A stretch of 64,000 nt of DNA from Arthrobacter sp. APC 3897 (GTDB lineage Bacteria > Actinomycetota > Actinomycetes > Actinomycetales > Micrococcaceae). Under the pieces are notes generated by a model. That model was given only the letters and a program-made list of their open reading frames with translations. It ran no database searches and was not told the origin of the DNA. Position 1 is the first letter of the stretch; each line of letters opens with the position of its first letter. Made by a program: the position numbers and the translations under genes. Location of the stretch: the NCBI RefSeq assembly GCF_030407495.1, contig NZ_JASDDG010000011.1:41453-105452 (forward strand), written 5' to 3'. Shown here one piece after another: positions 34,096 to 43,219 of this stretch.

Positions 34096-35829
34096 GTGCG
34101 GAAATGGAGTTTGGCCAGCCGGCTGCTTATGGGGCAGCTGGTTTTCCTCATCTGCCTGTCCCTCGGACTCTCGCTGGCGCTCTACCTCCAGGCCGAACGG
34201 AACAGCTATGATGAGACCGCCGAACGGATGCTTTCAGTCGCGGAAACCGTTGCCGCGGATCCTTTTGTGCTCGAATCGACCGCCGCTGCGGATCCGAGCG
34301 CTGCCCTGCAGCCGTTCGCCAAGGCCGTCATGGATGCCGCGCACATCGATTTCCTGACCATCATGGCTCCCGACCGGACACGTTTCACGCACCGCAGCGA
34401 GGATGAGATCGGAAAGGCCTACATCGGTACCGTGGACCGGGCGCTGGCAGGGCAGTCCTTCACGGAAACCTATTCCGGCACCCTTGGCCCCTCGGTCCGG
34501 GCCATCGTCCCGGTTTTTGGGCCGGACGGCGGGGTCACCGCGCTAGTTGCCGCCGGCATCACCGTGGACCGGGTGGCCATCGCCCGCAATGCGGACCTGC
34601 CCGTGGTGTTTCTTACCTCCCTGGGGGCACTGGCCTGCGGGGCTCTGGCCTCCTACGTGCTCAGCCGCTATCTGCGGCGCACCACCCGTGACCACCGTCC
34701 CGACGAGCTCCTGGGCATGTTCACGTTCTATGACTCCGCCCTGCATTCGCTGCGCGAAGGCCTGCTGCTGCTGAACAATGACGGCGAGCTTGTCCTGTAC
34801 AACGATCGGGCGGCGGCCCTGCTGGGCCTGCCGCCCGGCGGCAGCGGACAGCCCAGGGATTCCCGTTCCCTGGGACTGCCCGGCCCGCTGGCCGATCTGC
34901 TGCATGGCGGCAGGAGTGCCAAGGACGAGTTCCACTTTGCAGGCGACCGCATCCTGGTGGTGAACCAGTCTCCCGCCGTCGCTCCGCCGGTGCGTGACGG
35001 CATCCCAGGGCTTAGGCCCGGCGGCCGCGGCGGCAGGCGAAGCGTCCGGGCACCCAAGCGCTTCGGCACAGTCACCACTTTGCGCGACCACACCGATATC
35101 GAAGCCCTGACCGGAGAACTGCAGTCCATGCACACCCTGACCGACGCACTTCAGGCCCAGGCACACGAACACGCCAACCGGCTGCACACGCTGGTGTCGC
35201 TGATTGAGCTGGACCGGCACGGCGATGCACTGGAATTCGCCACCCGTGACTTGGCGCTGTCACAGAAACTGGCCGACGACGTCGTGGCCGCGGTGGGTGA
35301 TCCCGCCCTGGCCGCGCTGCTCACCGCCAAGTCGGCGCAGGCCCGCGAGCGCGCCATCCGCCTGGACATAGATCTGGAACATGCCGGCTCCGCTGTCCCG
35401 CTGGAAGTGGATCCCGGAGAGCTGGTGACCATTGTCGGCAATCTGGTGGATAACGCCTTCGACGCCGTCGCGAACGTCCCGGAGCCTGAGGTGACGGCAC
35501 GGTTTGCGGTTTGGGAGGACGGGGAGGGGACGACTGTTTTCGAGATCGTCGTGGAGGACAACGGCCCGGGCATTCCGGAGGTAAACACCGAGCAGATCTT
35601 CCACCAGGGGTTCAGCACCAAGGATCCCAAGGCACTGCTTCCCCCCGGGACGGCGGGAAGCATGCGGGGCATTGGATTACCCCTGGTCCGCCAGGCAGTG
35701 CTGCGCCTGGGCGGATCGCTGTGCCTTGATCCGGGCGGACAACCCGGCTGCGGTGCCCGCTTCACCGTTCTGGTTCCCCGGCCCGCCGCACGCCCGCTGG
35801 CTCCCCAAGGTGCCCCCGGTGAATACTGA
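34096..35829 (+). CDS. CitA/DcuS-type sensor histidine kinase
   Basis: A 577-aa membrane sensor for di- or tricarboxylates. Helix 1 is near residues 10-32, an extracytoplasmic PDC/CitA-like sensing domain follows (about 33-165, with AHIDFLTIMAPDRTRFTHRS), then helix 2 near 168-190, a cytoplasmic PAS region (GLLLLNNDGELVLYNDRAAA), and the kinase core. The phosphoacceptor His is in QAHEHANRLHTLVSLIEL, the CitA/DcuS form. ATP-binding motifs are NLVDNAFDAV, EDNGPGI and GIGLPLVRQAV. Start GTG 34096 is chosen because AAGGAAA lies just before it; TTG 34051 is in frame. The regulator gene overlaps its end by 11 bases. Confidence 0.92.
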   Translation: MRKWSLASRLLMGQLVFLICLSLGLSLALYLQAERNSYDETAERMLSVAETVAADPFVLESTAAADPSAALQPFAKAVMDAAHIDFLTIMAPDRTRFTHRSEDEIGKAYIGTVDRALAGQSFTETYSGTLGPSVRAIVPVFGPDGGVTALVAAGITVDRVAIARNADLPVVFLTSLGALACGALASYVLSRYLRRTTRDHRPDELLGMFTFYDSALHSLREGLLLLNNDGELVLYNDRAAALLGLPPGGSGQPRDSRSLGLPGPLADLLHGGRSAKDEFHFAGDRILVVNQSPAVAPPVRDGIPGLRPGGRGGRRSVRAPKRFGTVTTLRDHTDIEALTGELQSMHTLTDALQAQAHEHANRLHTLVSLIELDRHGDALEFATRDLALSQKLADDVVAAVGDPALAALLTAKSAQARERAIRLDIDLEHAGSAVPLEVDPGELVTIVGNLVDNAFDAVANVPEPEVTARFAVWEDGEGTTVFEIVVEDNGPGIPEVNTEQIFHQGFSTKDPKALLPPGTAGSMRGIGLPLVRQAVLRLGGSLCLDPGGQPGCGARFTVLVPRPAARPLAPQGAPGEY

Positions 35830-36508
35830 GCAGGACATCAGCGTGCTCGTGGTGGAAGACGAAGGCATTGTCGCTGAGGCCCATGCCGAGTACGTGCGCC
35901 GCTGCCCCGGATTCACGCTGGCCGGCGTGGTGCATACCGGTACGGACGCCATCACCTTTCTCAACGCCTCCGCCGCCGACCTGGTTCTGCTGGACATGAA
36001 CCTGCCGGACCTCCATGGGCTCGATGTGCTGCGGCGGATCCGGGGCGCCGGTGTCCCCTCGGATGTCATTGCCATCACCGCAGTGCGGGATCTCGCCGTC
36101 GTCCGCAGCGCCATGTCCGCGGGGATTGCACAGTATCTGATCAAGCCGTTCACCTATTCGGCGTTCAGCGGCAAGCTCGCCGCCTACCGTGAGTACCATC
36201 TGAATCTGGCCGGCCAGGGATCCTCCGCAACCCAGTCGGAGGTGGACAGGGCCCTGGCAGCACTGCGCCCCAACGTTCCGGCGGCGCTGCCCAAGGGCCT
36301 GTCCCCCGATACGCTGAAGACTGTTTCGGAGCTGCTCAAGGCGGCCGATGCACCGATGTCCGCCAGCGAGGTCTCGGCGGCCCTGGCCATGTCCCGGATT
36401 ACCGTCCGGCGGTATCTGGAGCATCTGGACGATCAGCGGGCCGTGCTGCGGACTCCCCGCTACGGAACGCGTGGACGGCCGGAACTGGAGTACAGCTGGC
36501 GGCGGTGA
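35819..36508 (+). CDS. CitB/DcuR-family response regulator
   Basis: A 229-aa regulator paired with the preceding kinase. Receiver domain: VLVVEDEG, phosphorylation site Asp59 in LVLLDMNLPDLHGL, Thr in AITAVRD, Lys in LIKPFTYSAF. The C-terminal part has a helix-turn-helix near ALAMSRITVRRYLEHLDDQ, the CitB/DcuR type. GTG 35819 starts inside the kinase gene, so expression is coupled. Most likely target: the divergent dctA promoter in 33906-34095. Confidence 0.93.
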   Translation: MNTEQDISVLVVEDEGIVAEAHAEYVRRCPGFTLAGVVHTGTDAITFLNASAADLVLLDMNLPDLHGLDVLRRIRGAGVPSDVIAITAVRDLAVVRSAMSAGIAQYLIKPFTYSAFSGKLAAYREYHLNLAGQGSSATQSEVDRALAALRPNVPAALPKGLSPDTLKTVSELLKAADAPMSASEVSAALAMSRITVRRYLEHLDDQRAVLRTPRYGTRGRPELEYSWRR

Positions 36509-36527
36509 CTGAGGGTCCCCGCCCGGA

Positions 36528-37169
36528 TCACGCCACGGGCTGGAATGCCGCCCGTCCCTGCATAGCGGAGGTGCCGAGGTCGCTCCGGGACAGCGCCGTA
36601 CCTGCCTCCACGGCCTGCAGCCATTCCCGGGTTGTGCCCACGGCGGCAAAGTTGGACTGCAGCAGCACCATGAGCGCCTCATGCACCTGACGCGCACTGA
36701 CCTGTCCCGCCTCGTTGGCCAGGTGGATTGCGCCGCTGGCATCCGACAACAGCTCCACCGTGAATCCCAGTGGCTCAGCTGCAGCGGCAGTAGCGATGTC
36801 GCAGTTATTAGTCATGTAGCCAACCAGGGTGATGGTGTCGATGTTGTTCTCCCGCAGCCAGTCCTCAAAATCGGTGCCGGCGAAAACGCTCGCGTAGCTC
36901 TTGCCGATCCGTTTCCAGGAGTCCCTGCGGCGCGCGGCAACGTCCGGATGCAGGTCCCAGCCCCGGGAGCCTTCCGCGAAGACCGGTGATCCCGCCGGCG
37001 CCTCATGCTGCACGACGACGACGGGCATCCCCTGCGCCTCGGCGGCGTCGATGACGGTGGTGATGTTGGCCAGGGACTCATCGCGGTCCGGATATTGGAT
37101 CTCCAGAGGTCCGCCAAAATACTCATTCTGCACGTCAACGATGACGAGTGCGCGGGTCGGTTGTGCCAT
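36528..37169 (-). CDS. Isochorismatase-family cysteine hydrolase
   Basis: A 213-aa cytoplasmic amidohydrolase-like enzyme. The catalytic triad is visible: Asp12 in VIVDVQNEYF, Lys90 in RIGKSYASV and Cys123 in GYMTNNCDIAT, with the cis-peptide region before the cysteine. Family members hydrolyse nicotinamide, N-carbamoyl compounds, ureas or isochorismate; the exact substrate is not clear. ATG 37169 has AAGGAGC upstream; the open frame extends 41 codons further with no site. It is divergent from an AraC-type regulator, which probably controls it. Confidence 0.88.
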   Translation of the reverse strand: MAQPTRALVIVDVQNEYFGGPLEIQYPDRDESLANITTVIDAAEAQGMPVVVVQHEAPAGSPVFAEGSRGWDLHPDVAARRRDSWKRIGKSYASVFAGTDFEDWLRENNIDTITLVGYMTNNCDIATAAAAEPLGFTVELLSDASGAIHLANEAGQVSARQVHEALMVLLQSNFAAVGTTREWLQAVEAGTALSRSDLGTSAMQGRAAFQPVA

Positions 37170-37278
37170 GGTGCGGGGCTCCTTGTGAGTTGTCCGGGTG
37201 ATCGTGCTTCCAGCATGGCAGCGAACGGACCTCGACAGTGAGTGGCAGATATGCACACTTTCGATGAGAATAGGCCAC

Positions 37279-38226
37279 GTGAAGATTGCCATCCACGCTT
37301 TTGACGGAATGACCCTCTTTCACCTGGCCGCACCCCTGCTGGTGTTCAGCGAAGTGTCCCGGCTCGGTTTGGCCGATGACTGGGAGACCGGTGTTTTCAC
37401 CGAGACGGGAGCACCTGTCCGCAGCGCGGAAGGATACCTGGTGGAAGGGACTGCCGGCCCGGACCTTGCCCGGAACGCAGACCTGGTAATCTTCCCCTCC
37501 TGGCTGCCTGACCTTGCTCCGCCCTCCGACGGGTTGCTGACGTTGATCCGCAGCTCCCACGCACGGAATGCCGGAATTGCCGGGCTGTGCCTGGGCGCGT
37601 ATCCGGTAGCCCGCAGCGGCGTGCTGGACGGCCGCAGCGCAGTCACGCATTGGGAGTCCGCCGGGGACATGGCCGCCGCACAGCCGGCCGTCAGCTTCGA
37701 TGATTCCGCGCTCTACATTGACCACGGGGATGTTCTCACCTCGGCGGGGACAGCCTCCGCCCTGGACGCCTGCCTTCACATTGTGCGGAGGCATCTCGGA
37801 TCCGCAGCCGCGGCGGACGTGGCACGGCATATCGTCGTCGCCCCGCACCGCGAGGGTGACCAGGCCCAGTACATTGCCCGTCCGGTTTCCGATTCGGGGT
37901 TGGGCGGACCGCTCGGCAGGACCATTGAGTGGGCTTTGGCCAATCTGGACCAGGACCTCAGCGTGGACGTGCTGGCTGCCCGCGCAGTCATGAGCAAACG
38001 CAATTTCACGCGGAGATTCCGGGAAACCACGGGCCTGGCGCCGGCACGATGGGTGCTTGGCCGGCGGCTCGACGAAGCCCGGATGCTGCTGGAAACCACA
38101 GCCTGGAGCGTGGGGCGAATTGCGCATGCCTGCGGTTTCGGAAGCCCGGTAACCTTCCGGCAGAACTTCATCAGGGCGTATTCGACCACGCCGACGTCCT
38201 ACCGCACTCGGTTCACCAACCGCTGA
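37279..38226 (+). CDS. AraC-family regulator with DJ-1/PfpI-like N-terminal domain (GATase1-like)
   Basis: A 315-aa regulator. The N-terminal 170 residues resemble class I glutamine amidotransferase/DJ-1 domains (KIAIHAFDGMTLFHLAAPLL; nucleophile-elbow Cys in GLCLGAYPVARSG). The C-terminal 110 residues are an AraC double helix-turn-helix (DLSVDVLAARAVMSKRNFTR, then ARWVLGRRLDEARMLL and IAHACGFGSPVTFRQNF). GTG 37279 has TAGG 6 bases upstream; ATG 37264 is in frame. These regulators usually govern a divergent catabolic gene, here the isochorismatase-like enzyme. Ligand unknown. Confidence 0.9.
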   Translation: MKIAIHAFDGMTLFHLAAPLLVFSEVSRLGLADDWETGVFTETGAPVRSAEGYLVEGTAGPDLARNADLVIFPSWLPDLAPPSDGLLTLIRSSHARNAGIAGLCLGAYPVARSGVLDGRSAVTHWESAGDMAAAQPAVSFDDSALYIDHGDVLTSAGTASALDACLHIVRRHLGSAAAADVARHIVVAPHREGDQAQYIARPVSDSGLGGPLGRTIEWALANLDQDLSVDVLAARAVMSKRNFTRRFRETTGLAPARWVLGRRLDEARMLLETTAWSVGRIAHACGFGSPVTFRQNFIRAYSTTPTSYRTRFTNR

Positions 38227-38258
38227 GGATGATCGGCCGTTCCACAGCGCGCGGGCTT

Positions 38259-38849
38259 TTAGTCCACCCTGGCCTTCTCCAGCTTTCGGGCGTAGGACCG
38301 GTTGGCGCGTTGCCTGGCACCGCACCGCTCGGAGCACCAGTGCCGGCGTGCGTGCGTGCGGATCAGAAACCGGTCACACGGCGCCGCGGCGCAGGACGCA
38401 AGCCGGCCGGCATCGGGACCGGTCAGCAGTCCAGCGGCATCCTCGGCAATCTGGGCCATGGCGTGGGCAACAATCCTGCTCAGTGGATGGGTGTGGACGC
38501 GCTCCAGTCCCGCCCCGGGGGAATAGTGCAGTGGCGCTGCACTGGGCACTGCAGTCAGCGCGCGATTGAGGCCCTCCAGCGCTGACGGGGCCGGAGCGCT
38601 GCCTTCTGTGTGGGATCCGAGTATCCGCCGGAGATCCGCCCTCAGTCCCTCGAGCTGCTGCTGGCAGTAGGAAAGCAGGCCGGTGCCTTCCGGAGCCAGA
38701 CCCTGCGCAATCAGCCACGCAGTGGCATTGTCCGGAGTATCAAGTTCATCAATCTGCGAACCACCGGGCAGGGTAACGACGCTGTTTGCCAGCGCCAGAC
38801 TGAGGTGCGCGGCAGTGCCCGGGGCCGGAGGGAGTGGGACGCTCGTCAT
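38259..38849 (-). CDS. CGNR zinc-finger (ABATE-type) regulator
   Basis: A 196-aa protein with an ABATE-like N-terminal region (LSLALANSVVTLPGGSQIDE) and a C-terminal four-cysteine zinc finger: CAAAPCDRF, then RRHWCSERCGARQRANRSYA. In this group the consensus reads CGNR; here Asn is replaced by Ala (CGAR). Such proteins are putative transcription factors controlling adjacent genes in soil bacteria. Start ATG 38849, with GAGG 4 bases upstream. Divergent from the luciferase-like monooxygenase gene, 83 bases away. Ligand unknown. Confidence 0.85.
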   Translation of the reverse strand: MTSVPLPPAPGTAAHLSLALANSVVTLPGGSQIDELDTPDNATAWLIAQGLAPEGTGLLSYCQQQLEGLRADLRRILGSHTEGSAPAPSALEGLNRALTAVPSAAPLHYSPGAGLERVHTHPLSRIVAHAMAQIAEDAAGLLTGPDAGRLASCAAAPCDRFLIRTHARRHWCSERCGARQRANRSYARKLEKARVD

Positions 38850-38932
38850 AAGCCTCACGGTATCAGTTGCACTTTGCCGTGAGAAACACCTAGGGTGGTT
38901 CTCACGTTAAATAGACAAAAATACCGTGATAT

Positions 38933-40012
38933 GTGAGGCGCTTCACGAATCACCCCCACCCTTTCGGCACGGCTCCCTTCGTGCTTTCGGTCCTTGACAA
39001 CGCCTTCACCGGTGTCGGACACCAGGTCACCGAAACGTACGGGGAGATCATTTCCCTGGCGAAGCTTGCCGACCGCCGCGGCTTCCGGCGTTTCTGGATG
39101 TCCGAGCACCATGCCATGCCCGGTGCCGCCATTCCTTCTCCGTTGCTGATGGCGGCCCGGCTCACCGGCGAGACCGAACGCATCCGGTTGGGTGCCGGCG
39201 GAATCATGCTTCCCAACCATGTGCCGCTGGGCGTCGCCGAACAGGTCGGCATGCTGAACGCGCTTGCTCCCGGACACATCGATCTGGGCCTTGGCCGGGC
39301 ACCGGGAACGGACGGCGCCACGGCTGCTGCACTGCGCCGCCACTCATCTGCCAACGAGGAGTTCCCCGAGCAGATCGCTGAACTATTCGGCTTCCTGGGG
39401 CACGACTGGCCCGAGGGGCATCCCTACGCGGATGTTCCCGCAGTACCCGGTCCCTGGCAGGCCGACGAGAACCGGGTTCCGCGGCCTGCTGCCTCCGCCG
39501 ACGTCTGGATCCTCGGGTCTTTGGTCTATTCAGCGCAGGTTGCAGCACGCCTTGGGCGCCCGTACGCGTTCGCCCTGCAGTTCGGCAGCGCAGACATCCT
39601 CAACGCCATGCGGATCTACCGGGAGAATTTCCGCCCCTCGGTTTACCTGGACCAGCCCTACAGTCTGGTCAGCATCGGAGCCATCGCCGATGAGGATCCG
39701 GAGGAGGCGCGCCGCCAGGCCACCTCCACCGCCATGGCGATGCTGCGCATGTTCCAGCGCAAACCCTTTGCCCTGCTGCCTCCTGAAGAAGTTGCGGCAT
39801 ACCCGGCGAACTTCCAGGAGCGGCAGGTACTTCAGGACTACACCGACCGGACAATCCACGGCACCGCCGGAGAAGTGGCAGCCGCTCTGGAGGATCTGCA
39901 GCGCCGGACGGGCGTGGATGAAGTGATGCTCGTGGTCGGCGGATACCTGCGCAGCACCCAGGCACACACCTTGGAACTGCTGGCAGACCACTACGGCATG
40001 CCCGCGGTGTAA
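38933..40012 (+). CDS. LLM-class flavin-dependent oxidoreductase (MsnO8-like)
   Basis: A 359-aa bacterial luciferase-like monooxygenase: SVLDNAFTGVGHQVTETYGE, GFRRFWMSEHHAMPGAAIPS, IRLGAGGIMLPNHVPLGVAE and GHIDLGLGRAPGTD are all diagnostic. It needs reduced FMN from a separate reductase, none of which is adjacent. Substrate unknown; related enzymes oxidise alkyl compounds, sulfonates or amines. Start is GTG 38933 without a clear ribosome-binding site, so the mRNA may be leaderless. A CGNR regulator is divergent and likely controls it. It is convergent with the arsenic-locus flavoprotein genes. Confidence 0.87.
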   Translation: MRRFTNHPHPFGTAPFVLSVLDNAFTGVGHQVTETYGEIISLAKLADRRGFRRFWMSEHHAMPGAAIPSPLLMAARLTGETERIRLGAGGIMLPNHVPLGVAEQVGMLNALAPGHIDLGLGRAPGTDGATAAALRRHSSANEEFPEQIAELFGFLGHDWPEGHPYADVPAVPGPWQADENRVPRPAASADVWILGSLVYSAQVAARLGRPYAFALQFGSADILNAMRIYRENFRPSVYLDQPYSLVSIGAIADEDPEEARRQATSTAMAMLRMFQRKPFALLPPEEVAAYPANFQERQVLQDYTDRTIHGTAGEVAAALEDLQRRTGVDEVMLVVGGYLRSTQAHTLELLADHYGMPAV

Positions 40013-40109
40013 GGTCCCCCGCCGGCCCCGGCTCACCGGCCGGGCGGATCAGAGCGGTACCCCTTGAAACGGTCGACGGCGGAAGGCAGGGACACTCCCA
40101 CCGACCGGC

Positions 40110-41279
40110 CTACGGGCTCTGCGCGCCCGGGCCATCCGCGGAAACGCGGGCAGCGGCTGCAGCTACGGTGTCCCGGGCTGTGGCGCCCACGCCGATGAGG
40201 GTGGCCGACGCCGGGCCACACCAGTCGCCGTAACCCAGGAAGAACAGTCCCGGGCTGCCTGCCGAACGCGTTGCCGGGCGGGGTTCCGTTGCGGGAGCTC
40301 CATTTTGGAGCTGCAGCGACAGGGGCTGCAGATGGGCCAGACTGGGCCGGAATCCGGTGCACCACAGCACAACGTCGGCTGCCGCTTGCTCGCCGTCGGG
40401 CCATTGGACTCCGCCCGGGACGAAGCGGGAGAACAAAGGCCTGGCCTCCAACAGGCCGGCGTCGCGCGCCTTCCGCACCGCGGGAACCGCCACGATGTCA
40501 CCGAGGGAGGCCGCGCTTCCGGGGCTGGGCTCGCCCGCCGCGAGAGCACGGACATGGCGGGTGGCAATCCGGAACAGTTCCGTGCCGTCCACGTCATCCG
40601 GGAGGTAGCGCGGGGGCTTCCGGGTCACCCAGGTGACCGATGCCGCCGGGGCGAGGTCTGCGGCGATCTGCGCACCTGAGTTGCCGCCGCCCACCACAAT
40701 CACGTTCAAGCCGGCGTAGGCTCCGGGCCCCCGGTAATCCACCGTATGCAGTTGCCGGCCCTGGAAGGATCCGGCCCCGGGCAGCTGCGGAAAGTACGGC
40801 GCGTCCCACGTCCCGGTGGCATTGATGACAACCCGGCTGGTCCACTGTCCCCGGCTGGTGTCCGTAATGTATCCGCCATCCGCGCCCGGGGATATGGCTG
40901 TGGCCCGCACCGGCCGGTGAACGGGGAGCTGGTACCGGGCCTCATAGCTGCTCAGGTAATCAGCAACGTGCCGGGCCGTCGGGTTGCCGTTCCCCGGCCA
41001 GGCCGGCATCTGGTGCCCGGGCAGGGAGCTGTGCGCGGCCGGGGAAAACAGCTCAAGGCTGGGCCAGTAGTGCTGCCAGGCGCCTCCCGGTTCAGAGTTG
41101 GCATCCAGGATCGCGAAGGTCGGGGCCGGCCCGGACCTGCCGGTGGCCTCGTCCCGCCGCAACCGGTTCAGGTAGTAGCCTGCGGCGAGACCGGCCTGGC
41201 CGCCGCCAATGACCAGGATGTCGACGTCGCCACCCGAGTCCCCGAGCGTTTCTTCCGCAGCTGTATCCGTTCCCTGCAT
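40110..41279 (-). CDS. ArsO-like flavin-containing monooxygenase of the ars locus
   Basis: A 389-aa YUC/FMO-type flavoprotein. FAD site ILVIGGGQAGLAAGYYL, NADPH site VIVVGGGNSGAQIAADL, plus WCTGFRPS and the FMO-like AAHSSLPGHQMPAWPG. Start ATG 41279, with GGAAGGAACC directly upstream. It is 20 bases behind the second flavoprotein gene, which is followed upstream by arsC and acr3, so all four are one operon. A putative flavin-binding monooxygenase gene named arsO has been described in Streptomyces ars clusters; its reaction has not been established to my knowledge. Involvement in organoarsenical chemistry is inferred from context. Confidence 0.82.
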   Translation of the reverse strand: MQGTDTAAEETLGDSGGDVDILVIGGGQAGLAAGYYLNRLRRDEATGRSGPAPTFAILDANSEPGGAWQHYWPSLELFSPAAHSSLPGHQMPAWPGNGNPTARHVADYLSSYEARYQLPVHRPVRATAISPGADGGYITDTSRGQWTSRVVINATGTWDAPYFPQLPGAGSFQGRQLHTVDYRGPGAYAGLNVIVVGGGNSGAQIAADLAPAASVTWVTRKPPRYLPDDVDGTELFRIATRHVRALAAGEPSPGSAASLGDIVAVPAVRKARDAGLLEARPLFSRFVPGGVQWPDGEQAAADVVLWCTGFRPSLAHLQPLSLQLQNGAPATEPRPATRSAGSPGLFFLGYGDWCGPASATLIGVGATARDTVAAAAARVSADGPGAQSP

Positions 41280-41299
41280 GGTTCCTTCCCAGCCCCGGT

Positions 41300-42766
41300 C
41301 TAGTTCTCCCGCTCCGCGGAGCGGCCGTGGGCCAGGCCCGTGGGAATGCCGAGGAACGCCGGTTCCGGTGCTGAACAGCAGGAAGAGCCCGCTGCTTCGG
41401 CGGCGCCGGCGGCCGGAGCTGCCACGGGTACCGGTGCGCAGCAGGAGGATTCGCCCTGGCCAACCGCGGCATCGGTGTCGCAGCTGCCCCCGAGGTCCGT
41501 GGAGCACACGCCGGTTTCAGGCAGGACCAGCTGAACGTCGTCGGCCGCTTCCTGGTCCCCGGCAAGGGCTGCGGCGATGGAGCGGACCTGTTCGTAGCCG
41601 GTGGCCATCAGGAAGGTGGGCGCGCGGCCGTAGGACTTCATACCGGTGATATAGAAGTCCTTTTCCGGGTGGGACAGCATCCTGGCGCCGTGCGGTTCCA
41701 CCGTTCCGCAGCTGTGGAACTCCGGGTCGATGAGCGGGCCAAGGGCTCGCGGCGCCTCAACGGCAGGGTCGAGGTCGAGCCGGATTTCGCGGAGCATGTC
41801 CAGATTCGGCCGGAAGCCGGTGGCGGGAACCAGCAGGTCCACCTCGAGCCGGACCTCGCCCGACGGCGTGGCCCCCATGACGGCAAGAGTCTGTGCATTC
41901 TTGAATCCCGTAATGGTGAAGGAGGTGTGGAGGTCAATGCGTCCGTCCTGAACCAGAGCGCGCAGCCGGCTGCCGAGGGCGCCGCGCGCGGGCAGTCCGT
42001 CGAGATCGCCTCCGCCGTAGACGCCGTCGGCTGAAGAACTCCGGATGGCCCAGCTGATCCGGGTGCCCGGTTCCTGTTCCGCCAACTCGCCCAGCGCCAG
42101 CAGGGTGTTGGCGGCCGAGTGTCCGGCCCCGACCACCAGGACGTGTTTTCCGGCGAAGCGGGCACGGCCGCGGCCGGTGACATCGGGCAGCGGTGCGGTG
42201 ATGAGTCCCGCAGCGTACGCCTCGGCTTCGCCCGGAGCCGCAAGTCCCGCCTGCCCGAGCGGGTTCGGAGTGCTCCACGTGCCGGATGCGTCAATAACGG
42301 CGCGGGCGCGGTGGTCGGTAATCTTGCCTTCGGCGTCCCGGACCCGGACCAGGAACGGAGCGATGTCCCGCCCGCCGGTGCGGGTCTTGTCCATGCCTTC
42401 ACGGCTGACGGTGAGAACTTCGCTGGAGGTGTGCAGCACGGACCGGATGGCCGGGAGCGCCGCCAGCGGCCGAAGGTACTGTTCAACCAGTTCGGCGCCG
42501 GTGGGCAGGGTGTCGGCAACAGGTTCCTGCCAGCCGGTGCCGGCGAGCAGGCGGCGGGCGGCGGCATCGACGTCGTACCGCCACGGCGAGAACAGCCGAA
42601 TGTGCCCCCATGCGCTGACCGCAGCCGCCGGTGTGTCTCCAGCCTCGAAGATCATGGGGGTCAGGCCGCGTTCGAGCAGATGCGCGGCCGCGGCTAGCCC
42701 CACAGGGCCGGAGCCGATCACGGCAATGGGAAGTGCGGACAACCGGGGTTCAGTGTTCTCAGGCAA
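41300..42766 (-). CDS. FAD/NAD(P)-binding flavoprotein with cysteine-pair C-terminal tail
   Basis: A 488-aa protein of the pyridine nucleotide-disulfide/FMO superfamily: FAD site PIAVIGSGPVGLAAAAHL, NAD(P) site VLVVGAGHSAANTLLALGEL, LLVPATGFRPNLDMLREI and DFYITGMKSYGRAPTF. The odd part is the last 75 residues: GVCSTDLGGSCD, then ESSCCAP and GSSCCSAPEP. Two vicinal Cys-Cys pairs plus two single cysteines in an Ala/Pro/Gly linker look like a soft-metal or As(III) binding tail. TTG 42766 with GAGAGG upstream is preferred; TTG 42784 is in frame. Cotranscribed with arsC and acr3. It may correspond to the reductase-like ArsT/ArsO proteins of actinobacterial ars clusters. Confidence 0.8.
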   Translation of the reverse strand: MPENTEPRLSALPIAVIGSGPVGLAAAAHLLERGLTPMIFEAGDTPAAAVSAWGHIRLFSPWRYDVDAAARRLLAGTGWQEPVADTLPTGAELVEQYLRPLAALPAIRSVLHTSSEVLTVSREGMDKTRTGGRDIAPFLVRVRDAEGKITDHRARAVIDASGTWSTPNPLGQAGLAAPGEAEAYAAGLITAPLPDVTGRGRARFAGKHVLVVGAGHSAANTLLALGELAEQEPGTRISWAIRSSSADGVYGGGDLDGLPARGALGSRLRALVQDGRIDLHTSFTITGFKNAQTLAVMGATPSGEVRLEVDLLVPATGFRPNLDMLREIRLDLDPAVEAPRALGPLIDPEFHSCGTVEPHGARMLSHPEKDFYITGMKSYGRAPTFLMATGYEQVRSIAAALAGDQEAADDVQLVLPETGVCSTDLGGSCDTDAAVGQGESSCCAPVPVAAPAAGAAEAAGSSCCSAPEPAFLGIPTGLAHGRSAEREN

Positions 42767-42796
42767 GGGGGCCTCTCTCAGCAAAGGTGCGGGCGT

Positions 42797-43219
42797 TTAT
42801 TTGGCCGGCAGCAGGTCGGCGATCAGGTCCCGGATGCGGGCCTTGATGTCGTCGCGGATGGGGCGGACAGCAGCCAGGCCCTGACCGGCCGGATCCTCGA
42901 GCTGCCAGTCCTCATAGCGTTTTCCGGGGAAGATCGGGCAGGCGTCGCCGCAGCCCATGGTGATCACGACGTCGGACTCCTTCACCGCCTCGGTGGTCAA
43001 AACCTTGGGCAGCTCGGCGGACATGTCAATACTTTCCTCGGCCATGGCTTCGACGGCGGCTGGATTGACTGATACAGCCGGAGCAGACCCGGCGGAGCGC
43101 ACTTCGATCCGGCCGCCGCTGAGGGCGCGCAGGTATGCGGCCGCCATCTGCGAGCGCCCGGCATTGTGGACGCAGACAAAAAGGACTGAGGGCCTGGCTG
43201 TCACTTCGGGGGTGCTCAT
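42797..43219 (-). CDS. arsC: Arsenate reductase, low-molecular-weight phosphatase type
   Basis: Reduces arsenate to arsenite for export. A 140-aa protein with the P-loop FVCVHNAGRS (nucleophile Cys16, Arg22) and, further on, VITMGCGDACPIFPG and KRYEDWQLEDPAG. The whole pattern resembles corynebacterial ArsC enzymes that use mycothiol and mycoredoxin instead of thioredoxin; mycothiol use here is an inference backed by the mtr gene in this window. ATG 43219 overlaps the acr3 stop by 4 bases (ATGA), giving coupling. Confidence 0.93.
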   Translation of the reverse strand: MSTPEVTARPSVLFVCVHNAGRSQMAAAYLRALSGGRIEVRSAGSAPAVSVNPAAVEAMAEESIDMSAELPKVLTTEAVKESDVVITMGCGDACPIFPGKRYEDWQLEDPAGQGLAAVRPIRDDIKARIRDLIADLLPAK

